Source: Burkholderia sp. Ac-20365 (lineage in GTDB: Bacteria; Pseudomonadota; Gammaproteobacteria; Burkholderiales; Burkholderiaceae). Taken from it: a stretch of DNA of 64,000 nucleotides. The position numbers were made by a program, and so were the translations under genes. The stretch's first letter is position 1, and every line of letters starts with the position of its first letter. The notes beneath the pieces are model-generated. The model was not told the DNA's origin, made no database searches, and saw nothing but the letters and a program-made list of their open reading frames with translations. Where the stretch lies: NCBI RefSeq assembly GCF_017104715.1, contig NZ_JAAGPI010000004.1, forward strand, positions 124,001 through 188,000, written 5' to 3'. Of the stretch, positions 8,580 through 17,369 are shown piece by piece.

Positions 8580-8996
8580 CTATGCTTCACTTTCTCGAAT
8601 CCGAAGCTGACCAATCATCGCAATCACCTCGTTCCTGCTCATCACCTTCCTCGCGATGAGCCTCGCCACGATCGTCGCCAGTTCCGCGACAACGTCATCG
8701 CCGGCCGGAGCAGCGCCACTCCCAAACGAGCCCGGTTCATTATTCCAGGCCAGCCACTCCGCAGGCACATCGAGCGCTGCCGCGACCTGTTTCAGGAATG
8801 GCCCGCTGTAGGTCGGGTTCTTTCGCCCACGCATGTTGGAGATGACCCCGACACTGCAGTTTATCGCTCTCGCCAACTGTGAAGTTGACAGCTTCGCGCG
8901 GTCCATCGCGAATTTTAGCCGGTCAGGATAGAGCGCTAACGAGGGTAGCTCGCTCGAGCTCCTTCCGGCAGCGCCCTCAGATTCGCTGGTTACCAT
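8580..8996 (-). CDS. XRE-family (Cro/CI-like) transcriptional regulator
   Basis: The 138-residue protein has an HTH at about residues 24-80: RLKFAMDRAKLSTSQLARA, then NCSVGVISNMRGRKN, then VAAALDVPAEWLAW. This is the usual HTH_3 pattern ending in the conserved P-x-W-L. The C-terminal part is short and helical. It lies 57 bases after the five-S1 gene on the same strand and directly before the 8570 gene, so it may control this unit. Confidence 0.85.
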   Translation of the reverse strand: MVTSESEGAAGRSSSELPSLALYPDRLKFAMDRAKLSTSQLARAINCSVGVISNMRGRKNPTYSGPFLKQVAAALDVPAEWLAWNNEPGSFGSGAAPAGDDVVAELATIVARLIARKVMSRNEVIAMIGQLRIRESEA

Positions 8997-9053
8997 ACGC
9001 TGGATTTTTCCTTGATCTGGGATATACGTCCACTTGGAGTAGGGCTCTTTTGA

Positions 9054-10673
9054 CTACTCATCCAGCAGGCTTTTCGCTATGTCCACGCCAAGCGCGATGG
9101 CGTCCGCCTCGGGCGGCTCCTCTTGTTTTACCGATGACGGCAAGTCAAACAGCATAGCGTCCTCGAAGTCGTCAGAAAGCTCAACCTCTGCTCCTGCAGG
9201 AAGTGAGAATTTTGCCAGATCGGGGCGAGCACTGCGTTGGCCGCGGGCCGCCTCGTCACCTGGCACCGGCTTACACCGCATGATGCTCAGCTTCAAAAGG
9301 CGACGGGCTTCATCGACCTCGAGCACCACGACTGCGACACGTGAGCCTTTTACTGCAACCCTGGACCGATCAAGTTCAGTACTGTGAACGAGCCCCTCAA
9401 TGTCCGATCCCACATCGACGAACACTCCGAACTCTACAACGTTTGTCACCACCCCTTCGAGGCGCTTACCTGGCGGGCAACGGTTTGCAAAACCTATCCA
9501 GGGATCCGGCTCGCACTGTTTCATGCTGAGGCTCAGTCGCTGCCGGGTCGTATCGACTTCGAGCACCTTGACCTTGACGACGTCGCCGGCGTTAAAAATC
9601 TTCGCCGGTGTGCTACGGACTCTTCCCCACCCGATTTCCGACGTGTGGACGAGTCCGACGACGCCGGGTTCCATCTCCACGAACACGCCGAATTTGGCGA
9701 GGCGCGATACTGAACCAACCAGCACAGTGCCGGGAGGACAGCGCTGCGCAAAGGAACCCAATGAATTGCCTGAATCGATCCGTTTGAGGCTGAGACGCAG
9801 TCGCCGATTGTCTTCATCAACATCGGTGATCGTGACCTCAACCGTTGCGTCTGGTCTCAGGACCTTGAACGGATTCACGTTCGAATCCGTCCCACCCATC
9901 TCTTCCCTGTGAATGAGGCCTTCAACGCCTCCCTCTACTTCAACGAAAGCGCCGTATCGTGTTAGATGCGTGACCTTTCCTGTGAGGCAAGCGCCAGGGG
10001 GACAGCGGTGCGCAAAGCCGACCCACGGGTCCGGCATGCATCGCTTCATGCTGAGCGTCATCTGGCGATCCGCTTCGTCGAGCTTAAGCACGATGGCTTC
10101 GAACGCGTCACCGACCTGAACGATTGATTTTGGGCTAATGTGCCGCGTCGCCCAGTTCATTTCACTTGCTGGAGCGAGCCCCTCGACACCCGGCGCAACC
10201 TCCATAAAGGCGCCGAACTCCGTAACTTTTGTGACCTTGCCAAGGAGACGCTGACCCGGAGCGTAGCGAGACGTGATGCCTTCCCACGGATCCGCGCTCA
10301 GTTGCTTGACCCCTATGTTAAATCGCCTCTTGTCTGCGTTGAACTTGAGTATCTTGCCCGTGACTCTCTGGCCGACAGACAAGACGTCGGCGGGATGGTT
10401 CACTCGAGTCCACGCCAGGTCGGTGACAAAAAGCAAAGCGCTGACGTCGCTTCCAATATCCACGAACGCGCCGTAATCGGTGATGCCAGTCACGACACCT
10501 TCGACGATGTCGCCCACTCTGTGCGGCATCTGATCATCTCGTTCCACATCTTCCGGCTGCTCCGCCTGACCGGGCGACTCAGAGGGCGTCCATCCACTCG
10601 CGGGCGGGCTTCCCGTCGCGCGAGTAAAGGGTCCAACTCCAAAAATTGCCGCAATGCGTTCTACCAGTCTCAT
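9054..10673 (-). CDS. Five-domain S1 RNA-binding protein (ribosomal S1 paralogue)
   Basis: The 539-residue protein has five consecutive S1 (OB-fold) domains at about 51-132, 136-219, 223-300, 308-390 and 393-465. Each has the signature G-x-V-x-x-(I/V/L)-x-x-(Y/F)-G-(A/V)-F-(V/M)-(D/E). The linkers carry a repeated RCPPG motif. The C-terminal 75 residues are acidic. Chromosomal RpsA has six domains and a ribosome-docking N-terminus; here the first 50 residues are different and Pro/Glu-rich. The protein probably binds single-stranded RNA, perhaps to affect translation or decay of plasmid messages. It is followed by the XRE gene. Confidence 0.85.
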   Translation of the reverse strand: MRLVERIAAIFGVGPFTRATGSPPASGWTPSESPGQAEQPEDVERDDQMPHRVGDIVEGVVTGITDYGAFVDIGSDVSALLFVTDLAWTRVNHPADVLSVGQRVTGKILKFNADKRRFNIGVKQLSADPWEGITSRYAPGQRLLGKVTKVTEFGAFMEVAPGVEGLAPASEMNWATRHISPKSIVQVGDAFEAIVLKLDEADRQMTLSMKRCMPDPWVGFAHRCPPGACLTGKVTHLTRYGAFVEVEGGVEGLIHREEMGGTDSNVNPFKVLRPDATVEVTITDVDEDNRRLRLSLKRIDSGNSLGSFAQRCPPGTVLVGSVSRLAKFGVFVEMEPGVVGLVHTSEIGWGRVRSTPAKIFNAGDVVKVKVLEVDTTRQRLSLSMKQCEPDPWIGFANRCPPGKRLEGVVTNVVEFGVFVDVGSDIEGLVHSTELDRSRVAVKGSRVAVVVLEVDEARRLLKLSIMRCKPVPGDEAARGQRSARPDLAKFSLPAGAEVELSDDFEDAMLFDLPSSVKQEEPPEADAIALGVDIAKSLLDE

Positions 10674-10722
10674 GGTGATCCTGTTCTTCTCGATCGAAAG
10701 CCCGCTCAGTTGCCGCCGCAGC

Positions 10723-11367
10723 TCACAACAGGCTTTGAATCGCCAGCTTTATGCCGTGTCCAATGAGTTTGCCACCCGAGATGTCACTCAGACCACCAAG
10801 AACAAAAAAGGCAAGTCCGCTGATGACCACGAGCCCCGCCAGGAGCGCCACGCAAAGGAAGATCCCCAGAAAGTTCTGCCTGCGCGTGTACTTTGACCCG
10901 TTCGGGAACACCTCCGACGGTTCATCCAGCCATTCTTTTATTCGCGATTTGATGTTCATCCTAATTTCCTGTCGTCGATATCCCGCCGTCATGCCTTCTC
11001 GTAATCGGCTGCAAAATCTCCCGACCGTCTGCTCGGGGTGCGGCGCGCAGGGCGCCGCGCCGTTTGAGCCCCGTTGCTGACACAGTTCCCGCGCGGCGCG
11101 CTGCCGCCTGTACTCGGACTTCGTGCCCTCGGGGCGCTCAAGATCGAACAGGACGTGACCGCCGATGCCTTCGACGGTCATACGCTTTTTCTCTTCATCC
11201 CGGAACGTGCACGCGTCATCCCAGGAGACCTCCGTGGCAAGCACCCGTTGGATGTGCGATTGCCCTGCGAAGTACAGCCCCTTAAATCGCACGGTGTAGC
11301 GCGCCACAGCGCGCCAGTCCGCCGTGTACGCCGTCAAGGAAGCATCAAGACTTAGCGGTTCGATCAT
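10723..11367 (-). CDS. Hypothetical protein with C-terminal membrane segment
   Basis: From the ATG at 11367 the frame gives 214 residues. An AGGA lies about 10 bases upstream. The N-terminal 80 residues look like a folded domain (YTVRFKGLYFAGQSHIQR, VEGIGGHVLFDLE), the middle is Arg/Cys-rich, and residues about 170-195 form a membrane span (FLGIFLCVALLAGLVVISGL). An internal ATG at 10962, preceded by AGGAAATTAGG, could start a separate 79-residue membrane protein, so this may be two genes in one frame. Confidence 0.5.
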   Translation of the reverse strand: MIEPLSLDASLTAYTADWRAVARYTVRFKGLYFAGQSHIQRVLATEVSWDDACTFRDEEKKRMTVEGIGGHVLFDLERPEGTKSEYRRQRAARELCQQRGSNGAAPCAPHPEQTVGRFCSRLREGMTAGYRRQEIRMNIKSRIKEWLDEPSEVFPNGSKYTRRQNFLGIFLCVALLAGLVVISGLAFFVLGGLSDISGGKLIGHGIKLAIQSLL

Positions 11368-11413
11368 TGGTGTAGTCCTTAGTCGCTTACTCTTCACGTA
11401 CGAATGCTGCTGC

Positions 11414-12148
11414 CTAGTCGGCCTTCTGACCAGACGTCTGCTTCACGTTCAGGCTCCATTCGCTGGTAAAACCATCGCAAAACTGACAGCGAGAGTCAGC
11501 AGGCCTCGGACTGCCGCAGCTGTGGCAGCTCATGATCTTCGGTGCGCGTTCCGCGAGAATCAGCGACTCACGTCGTCGCCACTCCCTCGACCCTTCCTGG
11601 ATGAAATTCGGAATCGGCTCCTCGTGACGAGCGGCCCGATTCAACTCCTTTTGCGCCTCAACCCAATCGGCGGCTTCCTGTGTGGACCCGAAAAACACCT
11701 TCCGGTCTTTGCCTGCCTTGTTGACCTTGAACGGCTGCTTGTCATTTCCCAGGTAATGGCAGGTGTAATGCCTGGCCGTTTCCTTGATGATCGTGACGAT
11801 CGAGATAGAGCCATTCGACTGAGCCAGGAGGGCGTGGGTCCGAACCGACGCCGCCCCGACACCTTTGAGCGAGTCGGACGCTCCGGTGTCGCCTGACGTC
11901 GGCAGTCCCAACGCTTGCTTGAGCCCGTCGACGCCATCTTTAAGCGCATCCTCCTTCGCACCGCGGACTTGAGCCGGCAGCGCCATCACGCTTGCGACGG
12001 TCTCCGCATCCTTTGCCAGCGCAATAATCTTTGCGCGAGCAGGGGATGGCGGCACCAACCGGGCGAGCTTTCTCACTTCCCCGGCACTTCTAGCGAGCAA
12101 CGAATGCAGTCGCGGGTCCAACTCAGCTGACTTGTCTCGGCTTTCCAT
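11414..12148 (-). CDS. Hypothetical protein with C-terminal zinc ribbon
   Basis: The 244-residue protein has a helical N-terminal half, a middle part with SISIVTIIKETARHYTCHYL and KVFFGSTQEAADWVEAQ, and a C-terminal CHSCG...CQFC pair spaced like a zinc ribbon. The start follows AGGGAAAAG. It heads the minus-strand run 12148 to 8046. No family was recognised. Confidence 0.6.
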   Translation of the reverse strand: MESRDKSAELDPRLHSLLARSAGEVRKLARLVPPSPARAKIIALAKDAETVASVMALPAQVRGAKEDALKDGVDGLKQALGLPTSGDTGASDSLKGVGAASVRTHALLAQSNGSISIVTIIKETARHYTCHYLGNDKQPFKVNKAGKDRKVFFGSTQEAADWVEAQKELNRAARHEEPIPNFIQEGSREWRRRESLILAERAPKIMSCHSCGSPRPADSRCQFCDGFTSEWSLNVKQTSGQKAD

Positions 12149-12621
12149 CTTTTCCCTGTATTGCAGTCTGTAGTGCGTCCCGCTGGCGCTTGCCCATATG
12201 GATTCCGCCCGGCAGACCGGCTGCCAGCGTAGCTTCTACGCGATATCACACGCTTGCGTCACGGCGGCCCACGACCCAGCCGCAACACACCGCGGAGCGT
12301 CAAACGGCGCGCATGCCTCCTTATTCGACGTTGTCCGGGGAGAATTCAGTCCGCGATCGCACTTTTTATCCGGTACGCCGTCCAGCTTCTGGAACGTTTG
12401 GCCACTATGCTTCAGCCCGCAGCGGCAATTTACCCTCGCCGCGTTCGACGCAAGGCCCTCCGCCGGCGGGCGGGGGCGGTGTATTCTGTGACCTCGAACA
12501 AAGGCTGGCGCGGGCCAGGCTGCTCCCACACCGCCGATTCCAATGCCTGTCACGCCATCGCCCGGCCTCACGATGGGACGAACCGCTTCCGATCCGCGAA
12601 CGGGTGCGAGAACGATGGGCG
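12149..12621. other. Intergenic region, no gene seen
   Basis: About 470 bases between the terminator of the gene at 13614 and the start at 12148. Several overlapping open frames exist on both strands but all are Arg/Pro/Cys-rich and none has a good ribosome-binding site. A promoter for the leftward run is expected near 12150-12250, but no strong consensus was found. Confidence 0.4.
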
Positions 12622-12668
12622 AAAAAAAGGCCCGCCGGCCTTCCCCAAAAGGGGAGGCACGACGGGCC
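12622..12668 (-). terminator. Rho-independent terminator of the 13614-12724 gene
   Basis: On the minus strand GGCCCG pairs with CGGGCC around an inner stem CCTCCCC/GGGGAAGG with a TTTT loop, followed directly by seven T residues (complement of the A-run at 12622-12628). It lies about 55 bases after the stop at 12724. Confidence 0.85.
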
Positions 12669-12723
12669 GCTTCCAGATTGATGGGTCGAGCCTCCAGGAG
12701 ACGACGACTTCGTCTGTGGATTC

Positions 12724-13614
12724 TCAAACCTTTGCAGGGTACATGCTCTCGAACTCGCGGGTCGATAAACCAGACTCCAGGCGCTCGATGACCGAACTGC
12801 TGCTCATGTACGCCTCACATTGTTCGGGCGTCAGAAGCTTCCACATTTCGCGAAGACAGTCCTGGAGATCGCCCACCTCGTGATCCGGCGCGGACTCCTC
12901 GCCGTGCGCCTTGGCTGCACGAATGCACAGCTCAACAGAGCGCAGCGGATTCGCAGGCTTCGGCGCGGCGTTGCCCCGCCAAATCTTGCCTTCATTGTCG
13001 GAAGCGAACGCTTCCATCAACGTCGCGCTTCCGGCGCTGAAGCGTGCAGTGAAAATCAGATCGAACGAATCCAGCGAAGGAGGGCTGCCGTCATTCCTGT
13101 CCGCGCTCCAGGCCTCGACGCGAGCGTACTGGGTCAACTCATTGCCATCCGGCGAGTGCTCCCAGGTTTCGCCCGTTTCAATCAGGGTGAGACCGCTCCC
13201 AAAGTCGTAATCCTTCACGGCTTGAGACGCAACGCAGGCCAGGTGCTCTTTTCGATCCAGCACGCCGTTTGCAGACAAAAGGTCAGTCCACGTCGACGAT
13301 TTCATCGCTTCTTGAGAGACAGCCCATCGATCGTCCGCACCGTCGCGTGACACACCCTCAATCAACTTTACTTCGAGGACGTGCTCGAAGTCGAAGTCCG
13401 ACGCGCGCGTATCGCCGAAGCGGAAGGACCACTCGTCGCTCCCGGGTGTGTAATAGAAGCCGTCGCCAAGATCCGAACCGACGAGATCCAGATCACCGTT
13501 GCTGAGCACCGAAACTGCCTTCCGCGGCGTGGCGTCATAGCAGAGAAAACCGGTTCCGGGTACGACAAGTTTGATTGCCGTTTGCGTCGCGGTTTGATTG
13601 GCTTTTTCGTTCAT
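12724..13614 (-). CDS. Hypothetical protein under a Shine-Dalgarno-sequestering leader
   Basis: The start at 13614 gives 296 residues; AAGGAG lies 5 bases before the ATG. The protein begins MNEKANQTATQTAIKLVV and is acidic, with FLCYDATPRKAVSVLSNG, EWSFRFGDTRASDFDF and ELCIRAAKAHGEE. It has no signal peptide or membrane span and no recognised family. It is a single-gene unit bounded by a structured leader (13615-13656) and a strong terminator (12622-12668), the same arrangement as at 24586 and 35128 and similar to that at 34643. Confidence 0.65.
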   Translation of the reverse strand: MNEKANQTATQTAIKLVVPGTGFLCYDATPRKAVSVLSNGDLDLVGSDLGDGFYYTPGSDEWSFRFGDTRASDFDFEHVLEVKLIEGVSRDGADDRWAVSQEAMKSSTWTDLLSANGVLDRKEHLACVASQAVKDYDFGSGLTLIETGETWEHSPDGNELTQYARVEAWSADRNDGSPPSLDSFDLIFTARFSAGSATLMEAFASDNEGKIWRGNAAPKPANPLRSVELCIRAAKAHGEESAPDHEVGDLQDCLREMWKLLTPEQCEAYMSSSSVIERLESGLSTREFESMYPAKV

Positions 13615-13656
13615 GGTTTCTCCTTGATGTCTCTCGATGAGACGTTTGAAAAGGAG
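13615..13656 (-). promoter_or_regulatory. Leader hairpin that can hide the Shine-Dalgarno sequence (copy D)
   Basis: Read on the minus strand, CTCCTT (13656-13651) is complementary to the Shine-Dalgarno AAGGAG (13625-13620). Between them is a smaller stem, GTCTC (13643-13639) with GAGAC (13633-13629). The spacing from the anti-SD start to the SD end is 37 bases. The same layout occurs at 24540-24576, 34603-34636 and 35078-35120. Confidence 0.6.
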
Positions 13657-13689
13657 AGTGGGCGACGCTTGGATAAGAGCGACTGACAA

Positions 13690-14043
13690 CCACAGCGCTT
13701 ATCGAAGAATGCAAAGGGTGTATGGCAGGTCGCGGCCGGGGTGAACACCGGAGACCAGTGTGAAGAATGTGCTTGGTTGCCGATCTAAACGGCTCGGGCA
13801 CAGTATATCAGCCGCGGGAAGGCAGGGGCAATGCGGCAAGGATAGCCGCTGGAGAGCGGTCCTTCGGGGTCGGGCGCCCGCAAACAGCGGTATATGCAAG
13901 GCTGGAAGAGAAGCGCCACGTTCGCTAACGCTACGGCAGCGGAAAGAACCGGTTTGTGAGGTCGGATCTGGGAGGGGACCGCGGTTTCTAACCTTAACCA
14001 CCCAGAGGCCATCGCTCGTAAGCGCAGCACAAAGCAGGGCAGA
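13690..14043. other. Intergenic region, no gene seen
   Basis: About 350 bases between two minus-strand genes. Short frames on both strands look like noise. The promoter for the gene at 13614 is expected near the 13660-13800 end. Confidence 0.35.
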
Positions 14044-14068
14044 ACCCGACAACAGTCCGATGTCGGGT
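14044..14068 (-). terminator. Hairpin downstream of the HU gene
   Basis: ACCCGACA (14044-14051) and TGTCGGGT (14061-14068) form a perfect 8-bp stem 16 bases beyond the HU stop. On the minus strand only a short, mixed T-stretch follows, so it is a weak terminator or an RNA-stability hairpin. Confidence 0.5.
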
Positions 14069-14084
14069 CCGGTGCGACCCAGGC

Positions 14085-14549
14085 TTACGCTGCTGCGTCC
14101 TTAAGCTTCTTGAGCGCGCGAGCCTTGATGCGCACACTCGCCGGCTTCGCGTCGAACCAGCGCTCTTCGCCCGTGAACGGATCCTTGCCGAAGCGCTTCT
14201 TCTTCGCCGGCACTTGCTGCACGGTGATCTTCAGCAGACCCGACAGGGTGAACTCGCCCGCACCCTTTTTGTGGACCGTGCCGAGGATCGTGTCTTCCAG
14301 CGCTGCGAGCACCGCCTTCGCGGCCTTCGGCTCAACATTTGCCGCCGTAGCAACGTGCGCGGCGAGCGATGCCTTGGTGAACTTGTCCTTAACCGGCGCG
14401 CCAGCGACGAGCTTCTTTGCCGTACCGTTTGTCGCCTTCACTGCAGTTTTCTTGGCTGCGGGTGCTGCCTTCTTTGCAGTCTTCGCAGCGGCTTTCGGTG
14501 CAGCCTTGCTTGCCGGATTCGTTGCAGCCTTCGTTGCAGTCTTTGCCAT
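14085..14549 (-). CDS. HU-family DNA-binding protein with Ala/Lys-rich N-terminal tail
   Basis: The 154-residue protein has a histone-H1-like tail of about 54 residues made of Ala, Lys and Pro repeats (KAAPKAAAKTAKKAAPAAKK). The rest is an HU/IHF fold: FTKASLAAHVATAANV, then GEFTLSGLLKITVQQVPAKK, then KDPFTGEERWF and IKARALKKLKDA. HU proteins bend and wrap DNA; tailed forms are common in Burkholderiales and may help the host and plasmid share nucleoid packing. It is a single gene. The AAAA-rich upstream region contains the promoter. Confidence 0.9.
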   Translation of the reverse strand: MAKTATKAATNPASKAAPKAAAKTAKKAAPAAKKTAVKATNGTAKKLVAGAPVKDKFTKASLAAHVATAANVEPKAAKAVLAALEDTILGTVHKKGAGEFTLSGLLKITVQQVPAKKKRFGKDPFTGEERWFDAKPASVRIKARALKKLKDAAA

Positions 14550-14790
14550 AGTTGTCGTTGACTCACTATCGTTTTAGGAACGCTTGCTGTGTATATTGCT
14601 GCAAGCAGTGCACATTCTATGACGCTTTTTTTGGCCGGTGCAAAGAATGCGTCGTAAAAGAGGCACCCAAACAGCAATTTCGCAACACTGCGAGCGCCAT
14701 GATTGGGGGTATAAGTCGCAAAGGTGAGGGTTTTCAGGATTGCCAGGGACTAGACTTACTGCAGCGTCACTCAGAAAGAAGCGGGGTTCG

Positions 14791-16518
14791 TTACTCGGCC
14801 CGCTTGATCGTCTCGCGGACGCTCTTATTGATGTAGCGATCGTTGACCTTTCCGTTCGCATCGACGGGAAACTCCTTGGCCGCTTCAATCGCACGAAGCG
14901 CTGCCGGTGAGGCTTGTCTGGCCAGTTTTGTGAGTGCCGCGTCTGCGTGAAGTTCATTCGCCTGCGCAGCCACATCGGCATTACTGCCGTCTCTTTGGTC
15001 AGTCTGGCTTTCCGCTAGCCCGACATCAGGTGGCGAGGGGAGCGATGCCTTCTCTTTAACATCCGATACGCCACTTTTCCTCGGTCTCACCTCGTGGACC
15101 GGAACCAGGTAATTCCCCCCAATGTGCCCCAAATAGTCCCCAACATCGCGAGGTGGACCCAGATACTCCTGAGTCCAGCGAAAATCGTAAAGCTCCACAC
15201 GCGTAAGCCGTTCGGTGACAATTAACGGCTGAAAGGGCAACGCGTTGAGCGCGACGACAGCCCCACGCGCCCCCTCGGCCGCTCCCTTCGTCAACGCATC
15301 GGTGAAGTACTTTGCAAGAGGGCGTTCGCGGCGCATCAGTTCCGCCTCCGGGATCGAGCCGGTGTCATCCTTCAGGCTATCAACCGCTGCTTCACCGACA
15401 AGATCGAATCCCGTTTTCACGACCTCGTCAATTACCTCGGCAAACGGTCCGGTCGCCTCAAAACCCGTCGCATCTGCTAGCATGTCCGCGAGACGTGCCT
15501 TAACCATTGGCTCGGCCAGATCCAACTGTCGCTCCTTAGCGATGACATCGCGCCGAATAGCGACCCACCTCTCTTCGAGATCGCCTCGCTGCATCCGCTC
15601 ATCGCCGCCCTGCATATCGGCTGTACCAAGGCTCGCCCTTTCATCCGTCGACAGGTACATGTCTCCGGCCTGCTTGGCCAGTAACAAAGCAGTTGCGAGA
15701 AGCAACAGCCACTCCTGTCTCGCTTGCCCGGCCATCCCATTTTTTAGAATCTCGGCCTGCTCGGGATCGAGCTTCGTCGACGCATCATGCGATTTCGCTT
15801 CGTGCGCGGCCGTTTCCGCAGTTGCTGACGTGTTGGTAGTGGTGAGTTGCTGGGCAAGGACGAGCTTGGCGTTGTCGACCGTCCTTTGATGGGCCTGTGT
15901 CTTGAGCCGCGCGTGTATATCTGGTGTCCAGTCTGCCGATGGTACAGCCATCGACAACCCGAAGCACATGAACACAGCGGTCGCGAAGAAGACGCGTGAC
16001 GCGGTATTCGTTGCTGCTCCATATGCACGCACAAGCATTCGGGTCTCGAGAAACACTGATGTTCCCAGCACCGCGATGTCCACGATCACCGCGACAACGA
16101 GTCCCATGTGTACGAAAGGTTCGATCGCATCGTGTACCCAGACTGCGAGGCGATCGTACGACAACGCCAGGCGTACAAGCAGCGGGTCGCCACCAGGCGA
16201 TTCCGCAATTTTCAGGTGTGGGAAGAGGAGCAGGAAAGCCGTCTGAAAGCAGGTTCCAAGCAGTACTGCGTCGCAAACGCGTGTGACCAGACGATTGCTG
16301 ATTTCACGCCACCTTCCGGTCAGGCACCAATCGGCCACGGTGATGCTGATCGCACGTACCAGCAGCGCGAACATGAACACAGCCACAACCACCGGAAAGT
16401 CCCGGATCCAGACGCACAGCGCGACGATTACTCCTGACGCGACAAGGGCGAAAAGAAGCGAGGCGAGGTAAGACGCTATCCGGACCCAAAGGACCTCAAC
16501 AGCCGAGGGCGGGGACAT
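14791..16518 (-). CDS. Large membrane protein of unknown function
   Basis: The 575-residue protein has about six N-terminal hydrophobic spans in the first 200 residues (for example YLASLLFALVASGVIVALCV and VVAVIVDIAVLGTSVFLE), then a long soluble region with helices and a Glu/Asp/Arg-rich stretch (300-380). A C-terminal Arg/Lys tail follows. GGGGGTG immediately precedes the ATG as a ribosome-binding site, and this motif is present twice (see 16519-17369). A link with conjugation or defence cannot be shown. Confidence 0.6.
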   Translation of the reverse strand: MSPPSAVEVLWVRIASYLASLLFALVASGVIVALCVWIRDFPVVVAVFMFALLVRAISITVADWCLTGRWREISNRLVTRVCDAVLLGTCFQTAFLLLFPHLKIAESPGGDPLLVRLALSYDRLAVWVHDAIEPFVHMGLVVAVIVDIAVLGTSVFLETRMLVRAYGAATNTASRVFFATAVFMCFGLSMAVPSADWTPDIHARLKTQAHQRTVDNAKLVLAQQLTTTNTSATAETAAHEAKSHDASTKLDPEQAEILKNGMAGQARQEWLLLLATALLLAKQAGDMYLSTDERASLGTADMQGGDERMQRGDLEERWVAIRRDVIAKERQLDLAEPMVKARLADMLADATGFEATGPFAEVIDEVVKTGFDLVGEAAVDSLKDDTGSIPEAELMRRERPLAKYFTDALTKGAAEGARGAVVALNALPFQPLIVTERLTRVELYDFRWTQEYLGPPRDVGDYLGHIGGNYLVPVHEVRPRKSGVSDVKEKASLPSPPDVGLAESQTDQRDGSNADVAAQANELHADAALTKLARQASPAALRAIEAAKEFPVDANGKVNDRYINKSVRETIKRAE

Positions 16519-17369
16519 TGAACACCCCCTTAAAACTTAACACCCCCTTATCACCGAACCTCAGACGAACGAGGCAACAAACAACCAGGGGGTTCATGCC
16601 GCCCCCTACCGCAAAAAGGGGGAGTGGAGATCCACACAACAGCTGCTATGTCGAGCTTGGAAAATTTTAGGTCACGGACCTGACGGTCTTCGCACGGAAA
16701 TCCCTCAGAAATCGCCAAGGCCCTGTGCTTCGACGCCATCGCCACTGATGACGACTACTCGGCGCAGTGCCACAGTTCACGAAAGGTCCGTCCATCGCGG
16801 TCCCGCGTCAATTTCGGAAGTAGTGGATGCCCGCGTGCGCGCCCGGGGCCTTTCAACACCGCGCAGACGCCCGCCGGGATTTGCCAACTCAGCCTTGTCT
16901 CTATCTCTCTTCAATCTGAAGCGGAAGCTCAATCATCCATCGTACTTTGTCACGCCGTGAACGGTCGACAGATGCCCTCCGGATCAGCGAACACATGGCA
17001 TGTGCGACTGCCGGAGTTACGGGCCCGCCAAGATGGGAAAGGAGACGATGTGCGACCGAGATGCGACTGTCGCGTTCGCGCCAACCCCATCCCGCAGACA
17101 GCACCCATGCCAGAGCCACTTCCGGTACTGAGAACGTCACACGACGCCACGGTTCAAGGGCATCCGGTCACGCCGACCTCGCCATTCGGGCTCTACCGTG
17201 CCGCTTGATCGCTCCAATGAATCGGGCTACCCTACCAGGGCATAAACGGCTCCGGAGCCGTGCCACCCACATTGGCGAAGCGTTAGTACCGGCATGGTTC
17301 AAAACGGGCCCCGATCTGCGGGGTCGAAAGTGGGTGCCACCCCTTGCTGACAACAGCAGAGGAGCCGTT
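16519..17369. other. Gene-free stretch with a tandem 12-bp repeat
   Basis: About 850 bases between divergent genes. AACACCCCCTTA occurs twice (16521-16532 and 16539-16550, period 18); on the minus strand the copies read TAAGGGGGTGTT and the nearer one supplies the ribosome-binding site of the gene at 16518. A further CCCCCT/AGGGGG stem lies near 16605-16624. Long open frames here (including an in-frame extension of the gene at 17370) have poor composition and were not accepted. Divergent promoters are expected. Confidence 0.4.

Noticed and set aside
8100..8882. Plus-strand frame of about 260 residues over the XRE and hypothetical genes
   Set aside because: The minus strand has an HTH protein with a good ribosome-binding site; the plus frame is Arg/His/Pro-rich.
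16947..17369. N-terminal extension of the 718-residue protein
   Set aside because: The extension is Arg/Pro/Ser-rich with no ribosome-binding site; the start at 17370 has AGAGGAG and a recognised N-terminal module.
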